Shown here: positions 30,150 to 41,793 of the stretch, in pieces
How positions within the stretch are numbered: the first letter of the stretch is position 1
Layout of the letters: the number at the start of each line of letters is the position of its first letter
Source: Gracilaria domingensis
Taxonomy: Eukaryota; Rhodophyta; Florideophyceae; Gracilariales; Gracilariaceae
Direction of reading: 5' to 3'
Length of the DNA: 64,000 bases
Assembly (NCBI GenBank): GCA_022539475.1
Contig: VCMS01000054.1
Coordinates: 240,848-304,847 of the forward strand
The notes under the pieces: model-generated
Database searches by the model: none
Told to the model about the DNA's origin: nothing
Seen by the model: the letters and a program-made list of their open reading frames with translations, nothing else
Made by a program: the position numbers and the translations under genes

Positions 30150-32379
30150 TCTTCTGTTGAGAGTCGAGATAGAACCTCAGACTCCCAGTTCTAGAGCTAT
30201 GAATTCCTGCCCACGACTTTGTCGAGGAGCGTTAAAGGCTTCAATCTGCCACCGAAGGGACGAAATAGAGTTTTCATTACATCATGCGCCACGATTGCAC
30301 CTATAACTAGTCCAAGCGACGCCCGAGTACTGAGAGAAAACTGTTTTGATTGAAGCCCTGTCCTGCGCTCCCTATCAGATTTCAAAGAATTCCTTTACGA
30401 AAGGAAAACCATGTCAAGGTTTTTGTATGCTTTGGCCTCCATCATTCAAAGGAGATCTGCCTTTTTGAAGGTTCCATTCAGTTACCTGTCTTTCTTCGAC
30501 GTGGACAAATCTATATGTAAACCTTTGGCAAAAAAGTTGCATTGCATTGGGGATAGATTTGCGTTTGTAAAGATGCTGATTTGAGTACGTATCGTTCGAA
30601 ATAAACGTGACGTGGATGATTCTATTGCAGTGAGTAGCGTCTCTGACTAGAGGTTTTCGATTTCTGGAGTATTAATCAGCTTCAATTTGTCTGGATGCAA
30701 GTTGCGTAACTGTTCGAAGAGAGCTCTCCTTGTTCCCAACAGACTGCATAGAAACAACCTCTGGATCAATCCTACCGTCAAGGGGGTTTCGATGAACGAC
30801 GGAATAAGAGATATGTAATCAGAACGCTTGAGAGTACCGTCTGAGATATACTCTCCCTCGCAAGACATATACTTCTTCCTGCCTCGTCTTTCTTTGCATA
30901 TTCTAGAATAACTGAGTATGTATCTCTAACGCTTTTGGTTTGGTCTTGAGAGGGTCCAGTGAATGAAGTAAGAATACTACTGCATAAAGATGAGAGAGGG
31001 GCCTCGAATCTATGACAGGAGCTCCCCGTTTTGGTCCCGTGAAGAGTTAACAGAATGTCTTTAGCCTCAAAAGTATCCGCACGAAAACTTGCAGAGAATG
31101 GCACACTCGACTTAGTTTGTCTTCGCCGATGAACTGAAAACTTTCTGCGTGAGATTTATAATGGGCTCCAGGACTTGACGAAGAGATTCTTGAAGGATTT
31201 GCATCCTGGACTCGCGTAGAGACCTGCTAGAAACGAATGGCATTGCGTCTGCTTCAGATGCGGAAACCTTGATCAGTGTGGTAGGAAGTATGCCACTACT
31301 GTGAGGTCATCACGGATGCACTTACGGCGTAGCTCGTCGGAGAAGTTGAGAAATATGAGGTGAAGAGGATAGGCGGTAACCGATGTTTGCTTTAGAGTTG
31401 TTGAAGACTTATCGGTGTATACCTGCAGAAGACCTACGAAAGATTCACTGTAACTTATTTCTTGGGAGTACCACACTATTCTACTATCCAACGAGCCCAT
31501 GACCATTTCCTTAAGTTTTGAGGTGGCGTCTCTTGCGAGAGAGCCGGACATGGGGTGAGATATTTTCGTGGAGTGGGTCTGAGGTATAGGGTGGAAGAAT
31601 GTGTTTTCGTTGTTAGCCAACTGGAGCTGTTTCAAAAGTGTCTGAACGAGGTCTCTCGTGTAGAGGGTGGCGCTGAACTTACATCTTTCTGGCGAGACAG
31701 TTCTTCGATTGAAACCGTTCTTTGAGGCGTATCGTTCGATAATGGCGTTCTTCAGTTCTGTACAGCGCTTGGAACTTGTTATGGTCTCGTTGAATCGCTT
31801 TTGCGAGAATCGCGGGTCCCGAATTAGCCCAATTAGCTCGTCAGCCTCACGATGACCAAGGTTGGAAGCTACTGAAGCCAGACAAACCGTGAGATAATCC
31901 ATATGCAAATCACCGAGGGCCTCCTCAGAAGGCACTGGGCGGGAACTGCTTCCGTGTTCTCGCTCTAATGACGCGGGACCCGGGGAAGGAGAAACACAAT
32001 GCGAAGTGTCCGGAATGAGAGGGGCGCATGGAGTGGGGTCGACGATGTCCTCGGACACCGGAGGCTCGGGAAGGCCACAAGGGGCAGTGACCGTTTCGGA
32101 AGATGCGGGCGCGGGCGCGGAAAGCTTGAGACGCTTGCTTCTCCGAATGGGCCGGCTATTGTCGTCTTCCAGCGCTGCTTTCAGACGAAACGGGCAATGG
32201 TTGACATGCTGTTGAAGAGATAAGACTCCTCGGCGAGTAACGAAACGGCACCTACGCTTCTTATGTGTACAGTAGTAGACCATGGGAAGAAGAAATGAAC
32301 GAGGAACGACGACAAAGACTGCAAAGGAAGGTCGTCCGAAGGGAGAAGGAGGTCGAGCGACAGTCAATATCGACGTCAT
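30150..32379 (-). pseudogene. Plavaka/CACTA-like transposase, 3' half decayed
   Basis: From ATG 32379 (MTSILTVARPPSPF) the frame is open for 368 codons to 31273, passing the site that is a stop in copy 1 with an Arg codon. After 31273, matching sequence continues to about 30170 with frameshifts and deletions; pieces such as 30778-31104 (KDILLTLHGTKTGSSCHRFEAP, CHRC changed to CHRF) align with copy 1. The protein is not functional. Confidence 0.65.
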
Positions 32380-32934
32380 GCTCAGAACGGAGAATATATT
32401 TTGAGTTTAAATCACGTGCTTTCGTTCAAAAAGAAACGTAGGTACACGTCGACCTCAACACAAGGGTGTACTTCTCGTATTATCTACCACTGGTTATACA
32501 CTTGTGGTTTCGCAACGTTGTACGCTGTACAACTGTCCAATCTCGCACAGAAAAATAAATCTCCTCCCTCCGCCGCCGCCGCGCCTCCGGCGTCCGGCCT
32601 ACCGTTACCGGCGTGACCCGTGCCATTTACCGTCGCGCGTTCTACTCCGCCGGAGTAGAGCGCGAGGATGTGGATGGCACGGTTCACACGCCGCGCTCCG
32701 TCGTACCTTTCTCCGCCCTTGCACTTGCTACGAAGTAGAGTACGGGGAGGAGAATGAAGTACGCTTCATGTCCGCCTCATGGATGCCTCTATAAAGCGGA
32801 CATCTTCCGTATCTCAAGGATATATTCCGTGCAGGCTTTTCGTACGTGCTTCCATATCCTTCTACGTATCTCTTTTCTAAACTAACCAATCCTAACCACG
32901 TCTCTTCGCGCTCTGGGACAGGTAAACGGCAGAA

Positions 32935-34290
32935 AAAAGGGTTTGGGTTACTTTTGCGAGTCACTAGGTCCCTCGACTTTTCTAGCGCAACGTTTCTGTT
33001 TTGCTCTATCAATGGTACGTTCCACCTCATTTCGAATGTATCCAACGGAGCATTGACTAACTTATGGATACTTTATGCTTGCGTATACAGGTAGACGACC
33101 AATTTCATTTCGTCTCTCAAGATCGATGTCTGACTGTTCGGGATAGGCGATTCTGGTACTTGGTTGGGACATAGTCTGCTCTCTCGTTTATCGCATCTTG
33201 CGGTATGTTCGCTGCATGGGCATTCTTGGTGTCTTTGCTTGTGAGTTCTCGCTTCGACACCTTTCGCGCTTTAGGATGAATGGATGATTGCTCATCTAAC
33301 CGATCATCGGTTAGATTATCAACAATCCATTCATCGTAAAGCGAGAAGGGATGATCTCTTTCCTTCTTCTTCTTCTTTTTGCGAGTTACTAGGTCCCTCG
33401 AATTTTCTAGCGCAACGTTTCTGTTTTGCTTTATCAATGGTACGTTCCATCGCATTTCAAATGTATCCAACCGAGCATTGACTAATTTATGGATACTTTC
33501 TCCTTGCGTATACAGGTAAACGACCATTTTCATTTCGTCTCTCAAGATCGATGTCTGACTGTTAGTCTCTCAAGATCGATGTCTGACTGTTCGGGATAGG
33601 CGATTCTGGTGCTTGGTTGGGACATATGCTGCTCTTTCGTTTATCGCATCTTGCGGTATGTTTGCTGCATGGGCATTCTTGGTGTCCTTGCTTGTGAGTT
33701 CTCGCTTCGGGACCTTTCGCGTTTTACGATGATGGTGGGCTGGTAATCTAAGCGATCCCTTTCCTTCTTCTTCTTCCTTTTGCGAGTTACTAGGTCCCTC
33801 GACTTTTCTAGCGCAACGTTTCTGTTTTGTTTTATCAATGGTACGTTCCATCGCATTTCAAATGTATCCAACGGAGCATTGACTAACTTATGGATACTTT
33901 GTGCTTGTGTATACAGGTAAACGACCAATTTCATTTCGTCTCTCAAGATCGATGTCTGACTGTTCGGGATAGGCGATTCTGGTGCTTGGTTGGGACATAT
34001 GCTGCTCTTTCGTTTATCGCATCTTGCGGTATGTTTGCTGCATGGGCATTCTTGGTGTCCTTGCTTGTGAGTTCTCGCTTCGGGACCTTTCGCGCTTTAC
34101 GATGATGGTGGGCTGGTAATCTAACCGATCCCTTTCCTTCTTCTTCTTCCGTTTGCGAGTTACTAGGTCCCTCGACTTTTCTAGCGCAACGTTTCTTGTT
34201 TTGTTTTATCAATTGTACGTTCCATCGCATTTCAAATGTATCCAACGGATCTTTGACTAACTTATGAATACTTTCTGCTTGCGTATAGAG
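32935..34290. repeat. 372-bp tandem repeat, three full units plus a part
   Basis: GTTCGGGATAGG anchors lie at 33136, 33589 and 33962. The middle spacing (453) is longer because of a hairpin-forming insertion around 33273-33352 and a short duplication at about 33534-33590; the last spacing is 373. The expansion differs from copy 1, which has two units. Confidence 0.75.
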
Positions 34291-34336
34291 GTAAACGAAT
34301 TTTGATGCGGACGTAGCTCACGAGTTGCAGGTGCAG

Positions 34337-34422
34337 GTTCCTCAAGTAGGGAACCATGCATCTGGGCATGGTTCCCTACATGAGGAACGGAGAAGATGAG
34401 GCGCGAAGCGCCTCATCCTCTC
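34337..34422. repeat. paired hairpins, copy 2
   Basis: 34337-34388 equals the first hairpin of copy 1. 34391-34422 pairs AGATGAGGCGC with GCGCCTCATC around GAA; the stem is kept while the loop differs from copy 1. Confidence 0.75.
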
Positions 34423-34916
34423 GAGGTGCGTATTTGTTCTACCGATACCGCACTATGGTGGAGGTGCCCTCTGCGGCATCTGCCGCAGATTGCGCCTACA
34501 CCCGCTTCATCATGGGGAAATGGTATATGTAATATAGCGAAGTAGTGGTTAGCAAAAACGGTCGATAGAAGAATAGATACGAATAAAACGGTATGATTTC
34601 ATAATGGACATCATCTGTACTAGCAACAGTATTCCATGCGTTGCAGGGTATCATTCCGCAGAAGGTATCGTGTAATGTGCACCTTAATGGAAACTGAACC
34701 TAGACTTCGCGAAATACCGTTCAGGTAGCCCTCGACTAAAGAACTATCACGAGTGGAAAACCCACCAGTATTTACTGCACAGCGATTCTGGACGACCCAA
34801 GCAATTATCTTCAAATTTTGAAATAATTGATCTCGATATTTTTTCAAAAAATTTACTGGATGACCCTTGCCACTTTCTGGACGACCCTCGCCAAAAACTA
34901 GCATCTGCAAGAGACA

Positions 34917-37099
34917 GACGATAATGGCCTGGGCGTCCAGGGGACCTAGAGGCTTTGTCAGGATGTCCGAGTCGTTCAATTTATTTGGGACATACAGCAC
35001 CACAGTAACAGACTCCTTGACCAGTTCCCTAATGAAGTGCAGCTTGACATCAATATGTTTGGCACGACCAGATGGACAACGCTCGCCTGCACTCCAGTCT
35101 ATGGCGATCTGATTGTCAGAGTGCATAGGAACAGCCCGGGGACTATCCAGACCAATCTCAGAGAGTACACGCCTCATCCACACAACTTCCTGAGCAGCCA
35201 TGGTTAGGGCGTAGTACTCGGCCTCAGCAGTAGACAGAGCAACCGAAGCCTGCTTCTTGGCACCAAAGAATACCACTGCAGATCCGAACTTGATCATGTA
35301 CCCAGACATGGACTTGCGGTCGCAGGTGTCACCCGCGTAGTCCGAGTCCACATAGGCTTGCATGTTCAGGGATCCAGCCTCGTAGTTCAAGCCATGTCTG
35401 CGAGTTCCTTGCAGGTAACGCAACACTCGCTTTGCCGCCCTGTGGCAGTATGCCGTGGGGTTGCTCTGGAAACGAGCGGGGATGAGCACCGGGGCCAGAA
35501 TGTCCACGCGCGTGCGCAGTGCCAAGTACAGCAGAGACCCGATCATCTGCTGATACAGCTGCACATCTTGCGGTGACTTGTCTTCCTCGGCAGCGAGACC
35601 CGAGAAGAAGGACTCCACCATTGGACTACGAGCTGGCTTAGAGTTGTCCAGACCGAAGCGTCGCAGAATTCCTTCGATGTAGAGCGTCTGACCAAGGTGC
35701 ACTCCACTGACACGACCATCGTCATCGATGCTCCATGTCAACTCTACACCGAGGTAGAGTGTCACTTTGTTCTCAACGCGAATCTCGTACAATCGCTTGA
35801 GCTCCTCCAAGATCCCAGATCGTTCCTTGGCAGAGGGCGTGAAGATGAGCAAGTCATCGACGTACACAAGGATATAGCAGTATCCATTATGCTCACTAGC
35901 TCTCCGAAAGACGCATGGGGCACTCGGTAGTTCCTGAAAACCAATGGAGTGTAGATCACGTGTGAACTTAGAATGCCATGCCAAATGGGCTTGCTTCAAT
36001 CCATACATGGCTTTCTGAAGTTTGTAGCACCGTGAACCAAGACCCGGAACGCGACGCGGTGACATGACCCACACGTCTTCCTCGACGTCGCCATTGAGGA
36101 AGGCAGTCTTCACATCTACTTGAGCCACAAACATCTGCAAGCACAGCGTCAAGTAGAGGAAGAACCGCACCAAACTAAATGAAACCACTGGAGCATATGT
36201 GTCCATGTAGTTCTCCCCGAAGGTTTGGTGATTACCACCAGCGACAACTCGGGCCTTGAAGCGATCCACAGACCCATCCGCATTACGTTTAACTTTGAGA
36301 ATGATATGTGTGGGAAGTGGTTGCTGAGCTGGGGACTGGTCAACCTTCCAGGTTTTCTTCGACTCGAGAGATGCCAGCTCTTCCTCAATAGCGGCGCGCC
36401 ACAAGCTCTGTTCCGTAGGCGTTGCAGACATTGCTTCCTTGAGCGTTGGTTCATCACTTGTAGTGACCTGGACTCCAGCTGAGGTTGCAGAACCAGCCAT
36501 GAACCACCTGCGTGGTGCACGACGAGTGCGCTGTGGGTAGCGTGACTCCTGATGTACAGGCTCATCTTGCTGCATAGTAGTGGCTTGATCGGTGTCATCG
36601 TCCACATCGGAGTCGCTGGAGCCATCATCTTCACTCTCGTCAGCACCAGAGTCACTGTTACTTGACTGGACACTTGGCGCAGCTTCAACGACTGCAGCAT
36701 CAGGTTCAGATTCTTCTTGCGTGGTATCGAGAGCATTGGTGATATCATCAACACAGAGCTCATCATGGAAATCAAAACCTGTGCTTGAGTCCTCGTCGGT
36801 GCTGTGAGACTCTGAATCCAAGGTGAAATCAGTATCAGATGCGCTTTCATCCTCCATGTACTCCTCTAAGTACTCTGCACCAGGGAATGAATCTTCGTCA
36901 AATGTGACATGACGGGAACGCATGATGCGCGGCAGTCCATCATCGCCAGCAACAAGAATGTCGTAGACACCATGCTCAAGAGTCTCCAAGTACACCCCCT
37001 CAAGTGCACGAGACTCGAACTTGGTTCCACCAGTCATCTTCAGGACGAATGCGGAACAACCGAACGCGCGAGTGTGCTTCAACGTTGGTTTGTTGTTGA
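34917..37099 (-). pseudogene. F2 copia polyprotein fragment: integrase C-terminus, RT, RNase H
   Basis: The frame is open for about 720 codons on -. It starts KPTLKHTRAFGCSAFVLKM (integrase C-terminal region) and runs through an acidic Ser/Asp/Glu-rich linker. RT follows with ARVVAGGNHQTFGENYMDTY, MFVAQVDVKTAFLNGD, YVLKQ-like MYGLKQAHLAWH and ILVYVDDLLIF, then RNase H with YVDSDYAGDTCDRKSMSGY, ALSTAEAEYYALT and DNQIAIDWS. The N-terminal end is cut at 37099 by a + strand F2 LTR; the C-terminus is cut by the DNA transposon, whose sequence extends the frame by about 100 codons to 34620. The absence of stops suggests a fairly recent insertion. Confidence 0.85.
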
Positions 37100-37823
37100 T
37101 GTTAGGTCATGGTCGAGTGCCTGTCAGTCCCTCAAGGGTGCTCCAAGTACTTGGAACACAAAGTTGCAGGGGAACATGGGCACTTTTGGGCACCCTCGCG
37201 CGAAAAGCGCATATGCGCCTCTCCACAAACCCAACGTGATCCTGCAATATTATTGGCTACTGCAAATGCGTATATGCAACGTAGTGTGGACAAGTGGACC
37301 TGGCTGTATGGGGCAGGAGTGAGGAATGGCACAAGTGGTCCGCTGTGATTGGCTGAAGTCTGCTACTGCTGGCCAGTTATGCAGTAGCTGAGAATGAGCG
37401 AATACAGGCTGTTTTGAGCGGGTTTTCCAATATGTGCGATTCTAGGCTACTGCGAAGGGTTTTGGAGCGAATGTGCGATTCTGAGCTGCGCGAGCGGGTT
37501 TGATGCGCCGGATTGAAAATGTTGATTTTTTGGGGCTACAATGGATCATGGAGTTGGTATTGGATTTAGCGCGGTTTGATTTAGTTGTTTTGAATTCGTA
37601 TTATGATTTTCGCGCGCTTTCGTCGTCAAGCTGTACACTTTGACAGCGTGTGCTGTTATGTCGCATGCAGCGACGGCGGCGGTGCGCGGTTAGTACTAGT
37701 AGGTTGCGATCGTCCCCGTTCACTAAACTCGGTCGAAGGTGGCCTACCCCCTTTTGTTTGTCTTACCTATCTTGTTCACATCTTTTTCCTTTTCACGTCT
37801 CTAACCTGCGTTCGTTGCATTAA
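37100..37823 (+). repeat. F2 5' LTR, + orientation
   Basis: It starts TGTTAGGTCATGG at 37100 and ends near 37820-37823 just before the primer site, about 724 bp. It shares AAAAGCGCATATGCGCC and ATTGGCTACTGCAAAT with F1 LTRs. It lies head-to-head with the - strand F2 fragment to its left. Confidence 0.8.
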
Positions 37824-38508
37824 GTTATGGGCCCAGAGCGTCGACTCTTCGCAGACGTCACGCTCTTCTACTAATTTCTCTTTTGGATTCTACGAAGTTT
37901 TCCTATCTGCGACAGGTACGCGTTGCGAGCGAGCGAGCGAGCGAGCAGAAGGACCGCTCTGACTTCCTGCAAGCGGCTAGCAGGGGCTAACTGGTGAACG
38001 CATATCTTTGGCTACTAACCTCCCTGGGACGTCTCGTAGGGATTGTAAAGCCCCTCACTCTGAAGTACGCAGAGCAGGGTAGGTCAAGAAGAATCCGTGC
38101 CTCACCTGGAGAGAGTAACCAGGGACCAGAGGTTCGGACCTCTAGGGTAACCGGATATTAGATCCTGCCAGTGGACCCGCTGCTTTTTCTTCTTCTTCTT
38201 GTTCCCGGGTTGAGTTCTGTCTCACCCGTGAGTATACTCCAGGCGTCGAGTACCCGAACTCCGCCTGTGATCGCGTACGGGACGCGTCCCGACGAGCGTT
38301 GTAGACCTGGTTACACGGTCTCCGCTGGCGCCCTCGCTGTTGAGTGTTGAGAATACTCCACTCCAGCCTTTACCATCTTTGTGTAACATAAACATTGAGT
38401 CCCTCACTCTGCTTGTATTGTTGTTTGTCGAAGCTACTTTTGTGATTCCCTCTTCCGTTTTCTACTTGGTTTCCTCGATCTGGTTGTATTCAGAACGAGT
38501 CTTTTACA
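37824..38508 (+). promoter_or_regulatory. F2 primer-binding site and structured leader
   Basis: GTTATGGGCCCAG at 37824-37836 matches the initiator tRNA-Met anticodon arm. The leader (about 670 nt to the gag ATG) has a GAGC run (37927-37946), ACAGGTACG, which resembles a 5' splice site, and TACTAAC at about 38012, the yeast-type branch-point consensus. The block shared with F1/F3 follows: GCATATCTTTGG, GACGTCTCGTAG, and hairpin AGAGGT-TCGG-ACCTCT (38128-38143). TCCTGCCAGTGG ends it. Splicing of the leader is only a possibility. Confidence 0.7.
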
Positions 38509-38681
38509 ATGTCGGACTCGGAAAAGGAAACTGAAACCAACTCTGGTGTGAAGATCCCCCGCTTTCATGGTAAGCGTGGTGAAGATTACGCACTCTGGCG
38601 ACATCGTCTTCGTGCTGCATGTCGTATCAAAGGTGTCTGGAATGTTGTTAACACGGATGCCGCGCAGTCCATGTCAACCGA
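38509..38681 (+). pseudogene. F2 Gag N-terminal fragment
   Basis: It starts MSDSEKETETNSGVKIPRF at ATG 38509, then HGKRGEDYALWRHRLRAAC, which is like the start of UBN2/DUF4219-type copia Gag. It is cut after about 58 codons by a truncated F1 LTR. The longer copy at 53069 shows the normal continuation. Confidence 0.75.
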
Positions 38682-39199
38682 CAACAGTGCACAACAGTGC
38701 ACAATAATTTACGTGCCTAGACATAACCATGACCATGCACAGATTCACATAGTGCCAACACACTGTAATCCATACACCACACCATAACAGTTACGTACAA
38801 GCTCACCAACAGAACTTCACCACAAACTCACTCCAAGTCCTACGTCACCAACAACACCACACTGTAATCCTCTTGACACCGCATCAACTCCTCACCATAG
38901 TGCCCAGGATACACCAAGCTGTCCTACATGTCCACGTACATACGTGTGTACTCTGTGCATCATGTACAGTATGCCCAGTGTACTAGCTACACACGTGTAC
39001 CCTGGAAACAACCCATTAGCGCCACAACACTTGTACGAACCACAATGCATATGACCATTTGCAGTAGCCAATCAGAAGCCCGTTTCACGTTGAGTTTGCG
39101 CAGAGGCGCATATGCGCTTTTCCAACGGCACCCTCCAAAACAGCCCATGCTCCCCAGCACTTTTGGTTTTCAGTGACAGCACAAGGTCAACATCCAACA
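38682..39199 (-). repeat. F1 LTR, truncated
   Basis: It matches the U3 side of F1 LTRs and ends (on +) CATCCAACA at 39199; about 260 bp of the R-U5 side are missing at the F2 gag junction. Confidence 0.8.
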
Positions 39200-39219
39200 C
39201 CCCCCCTCTCTCACTGACC

Positions 39220-40987
39220 TCAAACTTCTTTGTGGATCACACCACCGGCTTCGCGGAACCTCTCGTGCTTCACTCGCGCAAGTGGCTTATTCAGCATGTC
39301 GGCAACCATGGAATCCGTCGGGCAGTAGAACAGCACAATCGACTTGGCCTGCAGAGCTTCTCGAGTGAAGTGGAACCGAATCTCAATGTGTTTGGTTCTC
39401 CTGTTTACCACTCCATTTCGAGCAAGGTCAATGCTGCCCTGGTTGTCAACATACATGGGAGTTGGTTCAACCAGCAGCTTCACAGATCCCTCTGCTTCCA
39501 TGCCAATCACACTGCCAATGCCGTTCCAAAGTCGCCTAAGCCAGATCGCCTCCTTGGTGCCAGAGCACAAGCTCACGTACTCAGCCTCTGCACTCGACAG
39601 AGCAACTACCTCCTGTTGACGAGACGACCACGACACAGCACCACCGCACATCATGAACAAGTATCCACTAGTGGACTTGCGGTTGGCAACATCGCCAGCC
39701 CAGTCAGAGCCCACATAGCCGTGCAATTGCAAATCGGTGCTGGAGCCATACGTCAACCCGAACGTGGTAGTGCCATTGAGGTAGCGAAGAACACGCTTGA
39801 CCGCCTTCCAGTGAGTGTTTCCCGGCTTCTCAACATACTTGGCCAGCTTAGCCACAGCATATGAGATGTCTGGACGAGTTCCCACAGACAGATACATGAG
39901 GCAGCCAATCGCCTGACAATACGGTACATGCGTGAGCACTTCCTCCTCAACAGACAAGTCCACACCGCACTCCATAGGAGTGTCAACGGGTTTCGACAGC
40001 TGCATGCCAAATCGCTCCAGGACCTTGTTCGTGTACGCTGACTGAGTCAAGTACAGCTCTCGCTTGGTTCTGTCTCGATGGATTTCAAATCCAAGAACCA
40101 TGCGAGCTTCTTTGAGGTCCTTCATGCGGAAACGACTTGACAGCTCTGCCTTCACACGTTCCACGGTTTTCATGCTCGGACTCGCAATCAGCAAGTCGTC
40201 AACATACAGAGCAATGATAACCAAGAAACCCAGTATGATCCCGGTGTAGACACACTCGTCTGCGTCATTCGGCTTGAGGTGCATTTCACCAACAAGGAAG
40301 GCGTATATCTTGGCGTGCCACTGTCTTGGTGCTTGTCTAAGCCCATAGATTGCTTTCTTCAATCGGCACACCAAGTCCTCCTTTCCCTGCTGTGTGAACC
40401 ACATTGGCTGCTCCATGTACACTGTCTCGTCAAGGTCACCGTTCAGAAAGGCAGTCTTCACGTCCATCTGGTGCAAGTGAAAGTCTCGTACGGCAGTCAC
40501 AGACAAGATCATTCTGATGGATGTGAACTTCACCACAGGTGCATAAGTCTCTGAGAAGTCCACACCCTCGATCTGCAGGAAGCCTCTTGCAACCAGACGA
40601 GCCTTGTAACGCACTGTCGGTTCACCAGATGACGAAGCCTCATACTTCTGCACATACACCCACTTGGACGATATCACGTTGCTGTCTGCTGGCCTTGGCA
40701 CAAGATCCCACGTGTCGTGCTCCATCAACGATTGATACTCACTCTTCATCGCCTTCTTCCAAGCTTCGGAATCAGGACGTGACACTGCGTCACCGTACGA
40801 CGAAGGAGTATCATCACTGGCTGTAAGGAAAGCACTGGCACCACGCCACCATGAGGATGTCGTCTTTCTCTGACGTGTGGATCTACGAAGAAGATGCGTC
40901 TCTGTCACTCCCGGCTCATCATGTGTGTCTGGTGTGGTGTTCTCATCCGTACTGGCATTCGTGGTTCTCTCGTGAGAAGCTGGCGCA
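39220..40987 (-). pseudogene. F1 copia polyprotein fragment c: RT and RNase H
   Basis: The frame is open for about 589 codons, from the post-integrase linker (HERTTNASTDEN) through RT (YVDD intact) and RNase H to GGVIHKEV. RNase H has VGSDWAGD where the complete copy has VDSDWAGD, replacing the first acidic residue. It is cut at 40987 by the LTR of copy d. The polypurine tract and truncated LTR follow on the left. Confidence 0.8.
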
Positions 40988-41773
40988 TGATAGAGGTTGA
41001 AACTGAAAGGGAAGGTTGAAGAAAGGATAGGGGAATGAAGGGAAGTTCGCCAGCTCTGGCTCGGAGTTTACTTGGAGGCGCTCGAGTCACCGCTTATATA
41101 GAACTACTTTGCGCAATCATCGCACAACTCCAACTCCAAGCAATACCTAAACCACTAGCTAGAGACTCTCAATACCACCAATCATCTTCTAACATGACAT
41201 GGTAACACTCCCACACTATCATGGCAGCTTACAACAACAAAGCACAACCACGCACAACAGTGCACAACCGTGCACATCAAGTTACGTGCCTACACATAAC
41301 CATGACCATGCACAGATTCACATAATACCAACACACTGTAATCCGTACACGCCACCATAACAGTTACGTACAAGCTCACCAACTAACACGTCACCACAAA
41401 CTCACTCCAAGTCCTACGTCACCAACAATACCACAGTGTAAACCTCTTGACACCGCATCTACTCTTCACCATAGTGCCGAAGTCACATGAAGCTGTCCTA
41501 CATGTCCACGTACATACGTGTGTACCCTGTGCATCATGTACAGCATGCCCAGTGTATTAGCTACACACGTGTACCCTGGAAACAACCCATTAGCGCCACA
41601 ACACTTGTACGAACCACAATGCATATGACCATTTGCAGTAGCCAATCAGAAGCCCGTTTCACGTTGAGTTTGCTCAGAGGCGCATATGCGCTTTTCCAAC
41701 GGCACCCTCCAAAACAGCCCATGCTCCCCAGCACTTTTGGTTCTCAGCGACAGCACAGGGTCAACATCCAACA
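40988..41773 (-). repeat. F1 LTR of copy d (left)
   Basis: 786 bp, TGATAGAGGTTGAAACTG at its + strand left end and CATCCAACA at the right; a slightly different F1 LTR subtype from the 14825 copy. Confidence 0.85.
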
Positions 41774-41793
41774 CCCCCTCTCTCTCACTGACT

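Larger units (their letters stand above)
30150..34916 (-). mobile_element. DNA transposon copy 2, inserted in an F2 copia element
   Basis: It has the same parts in the same order as copy 1: a transposase on -, the 372-bp tandem repeat, hairpins and the terminal reading frame. The right end at about 34916 interrupts F2 RNase H a few codons before its C-terminus. The transposase 3' half is more decayed than in copy 1, the N-terminal part less so. Confidence 0.65.

Noticed and set aside
39112-39864. 250-codon + strand frame running from the F1 LTR into antisense RNase H, open in several copies
   Set aside because: It is the reverse strand of LTR plus RNase H and is conserved only because the copies are close relatives; no independent protein signature.
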